A stretch of 64,000 nt of DNA from contig CAYQUO010000013.1 of NCBI GenBank assembly GCA_964420835.1, forward strand, positions 1 to 64,000, read 5' to 3'. Of this stretch, positions 58,183 through 64,000 are shown piece by piece; position 1 is the stretch's first letter; each line of letters opens with the position of its first letter. Below the pieces are notes generated by a model. That model did no database searches. It was not told the origin of the DNA and was given only the letters and a program-made list of their open reading frames with translations. This DNA comes from CAYQUO01 sp964420835 (lineage in GTDB: Bacteria; Chloroflexota; Anaerolineae; Anaerolineales; Anaerolineaceae). Both the position numbers and the translations under genes were made by a program.

Positions 58183-59529
58183 TCATTCCTCTTTTGTTGG
58201 CTGCCCCGGCCCGATGCCCAGGGGTTTCCACTTGTCCTTGCCGGCTCGCAGGCGGTGCATTTCCCCGCCACGGCTGTGCAGGTAGTCAAAGCCCTCCGGC
58301 TTGATGAACATCCCCTCTCCATCCAACAGGCCCGTCAACCCCTGCTGGCCGGGCTCCAGGCGTTTGCTTTGGCAATCCGGGCAGGTGGCTGGATCGTGCG
58401 GTGTGTACTGCAACGGCTCTTCGTAAGTGGTGATAAAACCCTCAAAATTTCGCACCACAATCTTATGGTCCGACATGCTTAACAGGTAATTGGGCATGAT
58501 CGGGATCTTGCCTCCGCCACCGGGAGCATCCACCACGTAGGTGGGCACTGCAAAGCCCGAGGTGTGACCGCGCAGACCTTCGATGATTTCAATGCCTTTG
58601 GCCACCGGTGTGCGAAAATGCCCTGCCCCCTCCACCAGGTCACACTGATACAGGTAATACGGCCGCACACGAATGCGGACAAGCGCCTGCACCAGCCGGC
58701 GCTGGATGTGCACGCAGTCGTTCACCCCGGCCAGGAGGACGGATTGATTTCCCAGCGGGATGCCCGCCCGGCCGAGCCTGTCGCAGGCTTCGGCCAGTTC
58801 GGCGGTGATCTCATTGGGGTGGTTGACATGGATGTTCAGGTACAGCGGGTGAAAGCGTTGCAACATTTCGCACAGTTCATCGGTCACCCGCATGGGCATG
58901 AAGACCGGGACGCGGCTGCCGATCCGCAACACCTCGATGTGCGGTATTTCACGCAGCCGGGCCAGGAGATCCTCCAACACCCTGGGCGCCAGGGTCAGCG
59001 GGTCACCTCCGGAGAGGAGCACATCGCGCACCTGGGGGGTCCGGCGCAGGTAATCCAATTGCTGGTCGAATTCGGCTTTTGTGAACGTGGAGGCCGGGTC
59101 TCCGACGATTCGGGCCCTGGTGCAGTAGCGGCAATAGGAGGCGCATTGGGTGGTCACCAGCATCAATACCCGGTCGGGGTAACGGTGCACCAGCCCGGGG
59201 ACCGGGGAATGCCGGTCTTCGGCCAGGGAATCCTCCATCATCCCGGTGAAGTCGGACATCTCACCCTCCGTGGGGATAACCTGCCGCCGAATGGGGTCAT
59301 GTGGATCCTGCGGGTTGATCAGGGAGACAAAATACGGAGTCACATCCACCCGGAACAGGTCGCGGGCGTTCAGGGCCTTGCGTTCCGCCTCGGTCAACTG
59401 CAGGATGGGCTCAAAATCAGCCGGGTGGTTTAACCGGTTGCTTAATTGCCAGTGCCAGTTGTTCCATTGCTCCGCCGGGATATCGTTATAGATCGGGGCA
59501 CGCCTGGAAGGAAAAGGTGCTACAGTCAT
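58183..59529 (-). CDS. kamA: L-lysine 2,3-aminomutase
   Basis: KamA interconverts alpha- and beta-lysine with a 4Fe-4S cluster, SAM and PLP. The 448-residue protein has the radical-SAM triad Cys129, Cys133, Cys136 (CASYCRYC) and PLP Lys341 in APGGGGKIP. The two aspartates that hold the lysine side chain are present (Asp297 in YQCDLVEG, Asp334 in VVDAPGG); the glutamate-specific relatives lack them. A CPDC pair near the end probably binds zinc. No beta-lysine acetyltransferase gene (ablB) lies beside it. Confidence 0.92.
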   Translation of the reverse strand: MTVAPFPSRRAPIYNDIPAEQWNNWHWQLSNRLNHPADFEPILQLTEAERKALNARDLFRVDVTPYFVSLINPQDPHDPIRRQVIPTEGEMSDFTGMMEDSLAEDRHSPVPGLVHRYPDRVLMLVTTQCASYCRYCTRARIVGDPASTFTKAEFDQQLDYLRRTPQVRDVLLSGGDPLTLAPRVLEDLLARLREIPHIEVLRIGSRVPVFMPMRVTDELCEMLQRFHPLYLNIHVNHPNEITAELAEACDRLGRAGIPLGNQSVLLAGVNDCVHIQRRLVQALVRIRVRPYYLYQCDLVEGAGHFRTPVAKGIEIIEGLRGHTSGFAVPTYVVDAPGGGGKIPIMPNYLLSMSDHKIVVRNFEGFITTYEEPLQYTPHDPATCPDCQSKRLEPGQQGLTGLLDGEGMFIKPEGFDYLHSRGGEMHRLRAGKDKWKPLGIGPGQPTKEE

Positions 59530-59633
59530 CTTTATGCTCCCCAGCCAAAAAATTTGGCCGTATAGTTTTGATTGTATCGAGATTCAACGGCGAGGTCAAA
59601 TATAAATTCTTTATCAGAATACGCGGGGGCGTC

Positions 59634-59702
59634 TTGACGCTCAATTATCAGCATGTTATGATTATCCGTGCCTGTTTAGCACTTTAAGGCAAAGAGTGCC
59701 AA
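59634..59702 (+). promoter_or_regulatory. hrcA operon promoter and CIRCE operator
   Basis: TTGACG (59634-59639) and TATGAT (59657-59662) are 17 bases apart. At 59676-59702 lies a CIRCE element with arms TTAGCACTT and GAGTGCCAA nine bases apart, two mismatches from the consensus TTAGCACTC-N9-GAGTGCTAA. It is bound by HrcA to repress the operon until heat stress. The element ends one base before the hrcA start codon, so it covers the translation start region. Confidence 0.92.
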
Positions 59703-59703
59703 A

Positions 59704-60738
59704 ATGGAAAAGACTGACATCCTAACCGATCGGCAAAAGTTTATCCTGACGCTGGTCATTCATGAGTATACCCGCACTGCCTCGCCGGTGGGTTCGAAAA
59801 ACCTGGTGAAAAACTACCACCTGGACCTCAGCCCGGCCACGGTTCGCAGTGAACTGGCCGTTTTGGTGGATCTGGGTTACCTGGACAATTCTTACGGACG
59901 TGTGCCCACCCGAAAGGGCTACCGGTACTTTGTGCAGCGGCTGCTGAAGGAAAGCGAACTGCCGGATGCCACCCGGAGGATGATCAGCCACCAGTTTTAC
60001 CAGACACGCAAGGACGTGGAGGAGTGGATGCGCCTGGCGGCTTCAACACTGGCGATCCAGTCCCGGGCGGCTTCGGTTGTCACGGCACCCCAGCCGGAGA
60101 ATTCCCGCCTTAAGCACCTTGAATTGATCTCCACCCGCGGCCGGCAGGTGCTCCTGGTACTGGTGACGATGGGGGGTGAATTTCACCAGCATCTTTTGGT
60201 TCTGGATGAACCACTGCCGCAGGAGAGCCTTTCCGGCACGGCTGATAGACTGACACACCTGTTCTACAATAAAGGTTTCGAGGAGATTCGCACCCTGGAA
60301 ACCACATTGCAGGGTTTTGAGCACGAGATCACCGGCTGGATCCTGGAGGATATGGAACAATCCAGCCTGCTTGTATCGACGGATGTTTACCTGGACGGCA
60401 TGACCAATGTGCTGGCCGAGCCCGAGTTTTCCGGTTCTGCGGAGGGACGTCAAACCCTGCGGCTGCTGGAGGAACGAAGCCTGATGCACGACCTGCTGGC
60501 CCGCACGGCCGGCAACACGGATGTGGGAGGCATGCAGGTGCTGATCGGCGGGGAAGGCAACTGGGAGGAACTCAACCAGTGTTCGATGGTGCTGGCGCGC
60601 TACGGTATCCCGGGGCTGTCCACCGGCCTGCTGGGTGTTTTGGGGCCGATGCGCATGCCCTACGGCAGGGCCATTTCCACGGTGCGCTATGTCTCTTCGC
60701 TGCTCAGTGAAATGTTGAGCGAATCGCTGGTTGATTAA
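59704..60738 (+). CDS. hrcA: Heat-inducible transcription repressor HrcA
   Basis: HrcA binds CIRCE and represses the chaperone genes. The 344-residue protein has the winged-helix start LTDRQKFILTLVIHEYTRTA, PVGSKNLVKNYHLDLSPATVR with LVDLGYLDN close behind it, and the C-terminal block GIPGLSTGLLGVLGPMRMPY. It is the first gene of the operon and is autoregulated. No Shine-Dalgarno sequence other than part of CIRCE precedes the ATG. Confidence 0.95.
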   Translation: MEKTDILTDRQKFILTLVIHEYTRTASPVGSKNLVKNYHLDLSPATVRSELAVLVDLGYLDNSYGRVPTRKGYRYFVQRLLKESELPDATRRMISHQFYQTRKDVEEWMRLAASTLAIQSRAASVVTAPQPENSRLKHLELISTRGRQVLLVLVTMGGEFHQHLLVLDEPLPQESLSGTADRLTHLFYNKGFEEIRTLETTLQGFEHEITGWILEDMEQSSLLVSTDVYLDGMTNVLAEPEFSGSAEGRQTLRLLEERSLMHDLLARTAGNTDVGGMQVLIGGEGNWEELNQCSMVLARYGIPGLSTGLLGVLGPMRMPYGRAISTVRYVSSLLSEMLSESLVD

Positions 60739-60757
60739 TTACAAGAAAGGCAAGAGG

Positions 60758-61330
60758 ATGGAAAAAAGCAGGAAAAGAACCATTGAAGAATCAGGCCAGG
60801 CTTCATCCGCCGTGAAGGCTTCCCCCTCTGAGGCCCCGGAGAAAAAAGGCGCACCGGACATGGATGAACTGGCCCGGCTGCGATCAGAACTGGAAGAAGC
60901 GAAAAAACAGTCCATTGAAAACCTGGAGGGCTGGCAACGGGAACGGGCGGATTTTGCCAACTACAAACGCAGGGTGGACCGGGACCAGCAAACCCTGGCG
61001 CAGACGTTAACCGGTGAAATCGTTAAAAAATACCTTGTCGTCCTGGACGACCTGGAGCGCGCGCTTAAGATGCGGCCCCAGGATGGGGAGGGGGCGGTCT
61101 GGGCGGAAGGGGTTGAGTTGATCCTGCGCAAGATGCTGGGCATCCTTGACGCTGAAGGGGTCACCCGCATCGAGGCGGGGGGAACGGAATTTGACCCCAA
61201 CCTGCACGAAGCCGTCACGCACGAAGAGAGCCCGGATCATAATTCGAACGAAATCATTGAAGTTGTTCAACAAGGCTACCGCATCGGAGACCGGGTGCTC
61301 CGCCCGGCCCGGGTACGGGTTGCCCAATAA
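60758..61330 (+). CDS. grpE: Nucleotide exchange factor GrpE
   Basis: GrpE releases ADP from DnaK. The 190-residue protein has a charged N-terminal tail, a long coiled coil (about residues 35-90) with ERADFANYKRRVDRDQQ, and the C-terminal beta domain with GTEFDPNLHEAVTHEESPD and VLRPARVRVAQ. The ATG at 60758 follows GAAAGG by seven bases; an in-frame TTG at 60731 overlaps hrcA and is less likely. Confidence 0.95.
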   Translation: MEKSRKRTIEESGQASSAVKASPSEAPEKKGAPDMDELARLRSELEEAKKQSIENLEGWQRERADFANYKRRVDRDQQTLAQTLTGEIVKKYLVVLDDLERALKMRPQDGEGAVWAEGVELILRKMLGILDAEGVTRIEAGGTEFDPNLHEAVTHEESPDHNSNEIIEVVQQGYRIGDRVLRPARVRVAQ

Positions 61331-61341
61331 AGGAGGATTGA

Positions 61342-63261
61342 ATGGGTAAGATCATTGGAATTGATCTTGGTACTACCAACAGCGTTGTTTCAATCATGGT
61401 CGGCGGTGAACCAACCGTCATCACCACTGCAGAGGGAGACCGCATTTGCCCTTCGGTGGTGGCTGTGAACAAGAACCACGAGCGCATGGTCGGCAAGGTG
61501 GCCCGCAACCAGGCGATCACCAACTCGGAGAACACCATCTTCTCCATCAAGCGCTTCATGGGCCGCAAATATGATGACCCGGAGGTGCAGCGCACGCTCA
61601 GCCGGATGCCCTACAAGGTCACCAAGGCTGCCAACGGAGATGTGCGGGTGCAGATGGATGGCAAGGATTACTCGCCTCCCGAAATTTCCGCCATGATCCT
61701 GGGCAAATTGAAGGCGGATGCCGAGGCATACCTGGGAGAGTCGGTGACCCAGGCGGTCATCACCGTGCCGGCCTATTTTAACGATGCCCAGCGCAATGCC
61801 ACCAAGGACGCCGGGCGCATTGCCGGGCTGGAGGTGCTGCGGATAATCAATGAACCCACCGCATCCTCCCTGGCATACGGCCTGGATAAAAAGAAGAACG
61901 AAACCATCGCCGTGTATGACCTGGGCGGCGGCACGTTCGATATTTCCATCCTGGATGTTGGGGAGGGGGTGTTTCAGGTGCGCTCCACCTCGGGCGACAC
62001 CTTCCTCGGCGGGGATGATTTTGACCAGCGGATCATGGACCACCTGATCGAGGAATTCAAAAAAGAGACCGGCATGGACCTGCACAACGACCGGCAGGCG
62101 CTCCAGCGCCTGCGGGAGGCAGCCGAAAAAGCCAAGATCGAGCTTTCCACGGTCATGCAGACTGAGATCAACCTGCCGTATCTGACCGCCGATGCCACCG
62201 GCCCTAAACACCTGGTGACCACATTAACCCGCGCCAAACTGGAACAACTCACCGGGGACCTGGTGGAGCGCTCCCTTGCGCCGGTGCAACGGGCACTTTC
62301 GGATGCCGGTTTGAAAGCTTCCGAGATCAACGAGGTTGTGCTGGTGGGGGGAATGACCCGCATGCCCGCCGTGCAGGAGGCCGTGCGCAAACTGTTCAAC
62401 AAGGAACCTCACAAGGGTGTTAACCCGGATGAGGTTGTGGCGGTGGGCGCGGCTATCCAGGCTGGCGTTCTTGGCGGCGAGGTCAAGGATATCCTCCTGC
62501 TGGATGTAACTCCACTGACCCTGTCGGTGGAAACCATGGGCGCCGTGGCAACACCGCTGATTGAACGGAATACCACCATCCCCACGCGCAAAAGCCAGAT
62601 CTTCTCAACGGCTGCCGACAGCCAGACACAGGTGGAGATCCATGTGCTGCAGGGAGAGCGCCCCATGGCCAGCGACAACAAGTCGTTGGGCAAGTTCACC
62701 CTGGATGGCATACCGGCGGCACCGCGCGGCATTCCGCAGATTGAGGTGACCTTTGACATCGATGCCAATGGCATCCTCAAAGTCACCGCGCAGGACAAGG
62801 CCACCGGCCGCAGCCAGAATATTACCATTACCGCCTCATCCGGCTTGTCCGAGGCGGAGATCGAAAAAATGCGCAAGGATGCCGAGGTGCACTCGGAGGA
62901 AGACCGCAAGCGCAAGGAGAACATCGAGGCCCGCAACCACGCGGACAATATGATCTACACCACCGAGAAGACCCTGCGCGAGAATGCGGACAAGATTCCC
63001 GCCGATGCAAAAACGAAAGCGGAAGAGGGCGTGAAGAAGGTCCGCGAAGCGCTGGGCGGCGACAACGTGGATTCCATCCGTTCCGCAACCGAGGAACTCT
63101 CCCAGGTCCTTCAACAACTGGGCGCCAGCATGTACCAGCAGCCGGGCGCGGATCCAGGCATGGGTGGTGCGCCGGGTGGCGCACCGGAGGAAGGCGGCCC
63201 GGCGGGGCAAGCCCCCGGCGGTGATGATGTGGTGGAGGGCGAATTCAAGTCGGCTGAATGA
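61342..63261 (+). CDS. dnaK: Molecular chaperone DnaK (Hsp70)
   Basis: The 639-residue ATP-dependent chaperone has IIGIDLGTTNSVVSIM at the start, the phosphate loop DLGGGTFDISIL near residue 193, VLVGGMTRMPAVQ near residue 333 and LLLDVTPLTLSVET near residue 384. The interdomain linker and substrate-binding domain follow, and the protein ends in a Gly/Pro-rich tail. AAAGGAGG precedes the ATG. dnaJ overlaps by four bases. Confidence 0.98.
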   Translation: MGKIIGIDLGTTNSVVSIMVGGEPTVITTAEGDRICPSVVAVNKNHERMVGKVARNQAITNSENTIFSIKRFMGRKYDDPEVQRTLSRMPYKVTKAANGDVRVQMDGKDYSPPEISAMILGKLKADAEAYLGESVTQAVITVPAYFNDAQRNATKDAGRIAGLEVLRIINEPTASSLAYGLDKKKNETIAVYDLGGGTFDISILDVGEGVFQVRSTSGDTFLGGDDFDQRIMDHLIEEFKKETGMDLHNDRQALQRLREAAEKAKIELSTVMQTEINLPYLTADATGPKHLVTTLTRAKLEQLTGDLVERSLAPVQRALSDAGLKASEINEVVLVGGMTRMPAVQEAVRKLFNKEPHKGVNPDEVVAVGAAIQAGVLGGEVKDILLLDVTPLTLSVETMGAVATPLIERNTTIPTRKSQIFSTAADSQTQVEIHVLQGERPMASDNKSLGKFTLDGIPAAPRGIPQIEVTFDIDANGILKVTAQDKATGRSQNITITASSGLSEAEIEKMRKDAEVHSEEDRKRKENIEARNHADNMIYTTEKTLRENADKIPADAKTKAEEGVKKVREALGGDNVDSIRSATEELSQVLQQLGASMYQQPGADPGMGGAPGGAPEEGGPAGQAPGGDDVVEGEFKSAE

Positions 63262-64000
63262 CCAAGCGTGATTATTACGAAGTACTCGGCGTCCAACGGA
63301 ACGCCAACCCGGAAGAACTGAAGACGGCTTTTCGGAACCTGGCCCGCCAGTACCATCCGGACGTGAACAAGTCCGTGGACGCCGAGGAACACTTTAAAGA
63401 GATCAACGAAGCCTACGTGGTGCTTTCCGACCCGGAAAAGCGGGCCGCCTATGATCGTTTTGGTCACGCCGGACTGAACGGCATGGGTGGCATGCCCGAT
63501 TTCACGACCATCGATTTCAGCGACCTGTTTGGCGGGTTTGAAGAACTTTTCGGTTTCGGCGGCGGAGGGCGCAGGCGCTCGCGCAACAATCCGCGGCGGG
63601 GAGCAGACCTCTCCATGGCGGTTGACCTGACCTTTGAAGAGGCCGTATTCGGCGTGGAAAAGGAGTTGGAGGTCACCCGGGATGAGGTTTGCAGCAGTTG
63701 CAAGGGCAGCGGTGCCGAACCCGGCACAAACCCAATCCGCTGTGCCACCTGCAATGGCCAGGGCGAGGTAAAAGCCATGCGCCAGACCTTTTTTGGCTCG
63801 ATGGTCCAGGTGACCACCTGCCCGAACTGTGGCGGAAAGGGGGAGGTCATCTCCACGCCCTGCAAAACCTGCCGGGGCAGGGGGGTTGAGCGCAAGACCC
63901 TTAAGAAGACGGTGAGCATCCCGGCGGGGATTGACAACGGTCAGCAGATCCGCCTGGCCGGCGAGGGGCAGCCCGGGAGCAACGGTGGACCGACCGGCAA
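63258..64000 (+). CDS. dnaJ: Chaperone DnaJ (Hsp40), cut by window end
   Basis: The frame begins at the ATG overlapping the dnaK stop (ATGA) and stays open to the window edge, about 247 codons. It has the J domain with the HPD motif (QYHPDVNK), a glycine/phenylalanine-rich stretch, and all four zinc-binding repeats (CSSCKGSG, CATCNGQG, CPNCGGKG, CKTCRGRG), then the start of the first substrate-binding domain. It is a type I DnaJ. The C-terminal third lies outside the window. Confidence 0.96.
   Translation, partial: MTKRDYYEVLGVQRNANPEELKTAFRNLARQYHPDVNKSVDAEEHFKEINEAYVVLSDPEKRAAYDRFGHAGLNGMGGMPDFTTIDFSDLFGGFEELFGFGGGGRRRSRNNPRRGADLSMAVDLTFEEAVFGVEKELEVTRDEVCSSCKGSGAEPGTNPIRCATCNGQGEVKAMRQTFFGSMVQVTTCPNCGGKGEVISTPCKTCRGRGVERKTLKKTVSIPAGIDNGQQIRLAGEGQPGSNGGPTG

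Noticed and set aside
1..64000. CRISPR arrays, insertion sequences, prophage or integrative elements
   Set aside because: No regularly spaced repeats, transposase or integrase motifs, or attachment-site duplications were seen in the window.

Overview
The window reads as a 64 kb piece of a bacterial chromosome with moderately high G+C, dense housekeeping genes and no sign of phage, insertion sequences or CRISPR. The likely host is a member of the Chloroflexota, probably Anaerolineae. This is an inference from a LexA box of the GAAC-N4-GTTC type, lipoproteins with Thr/Pro-rich linkers, a DUF951 protein, frequent extended -10 promoters and predicted leaderless starts. No 16S rRNA gene is present to prove it.

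Layout. 1-3981: end of tuf, then rpmG, tRNA-Trp, secE, nusG, rplK, rplA, rplJ, rplL, with two L1-stalk-like leader elements and an L10-type attenuator; rpoB does not follow. 3994-11054: lexA (convergent), a divergent fmdB-csoR-osmC operon with a palindromic operator, then thrC-thrB, ogt-era, and a TyrA-like dehydrogenase with a GIY-YIG protein, all on the minus strand. 11136-19200: DUF951, tsaE-tsaB-rimI-udg, then a glycan set (two GT4 glycosyltransferases, an asparagine synthase and a WecA/MraY-type phosphosugar transferase). 19238-30290: a DMT transporter, an ADP-ribosylglycohydrolase, a transglutaminase-like protein, a plus-strand trio (two paralogous membrane-anchored proteins and a histidine kinase), then rdgB, a glycosyltransferase, a PolX/PHP protein, a lipoprotein and a DNPH1-like glycosidase. 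30371-42016: yceD-sigA, a membrane Fe-S oxidoreductase, an ATP-grasp/GNAT pair, an SDR and MPG glycosylase, two lipoproteins (WD40 and LysM-M23) and a SpoT-like HD hydrolase. 42054-46945: rpsB, tsf, pyrH and a GT-C membrane protein. 46966-53338: a minus-strand operon led by rplS, with a C26 amidotransferase, murI, a divergent tgt, two tandem FmrO/Rmt-type 16S rRNA methyltransferase homologues and an RsmF-like m5C methyltransferase. 53458-59529: a methyltransferase, a selenocysteine-encoding selD, a GT-C protein, an aldo-keto reductase and kamA. 59634-64000: the CIRCE-controlled hrcA-grpE-dnaK-dnaJ operon, cut in dnaJ.

Most notable are the in-frame UGA in selD with a bacterial SECIS hairpin, the tandem Rmt-family genes beside an RsmF homologue, the two L1-stalk mimics, the repeated 6-7 base spacing between a -10 box and a start codon without a Shine-Dalgarno sequence, and several enzymes that have lost catalytic or ligand residues (PolX, TyrA-like, the HdrD-like first cysteine-rich domain). 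All calls come from reading the sequence; no database search was run.
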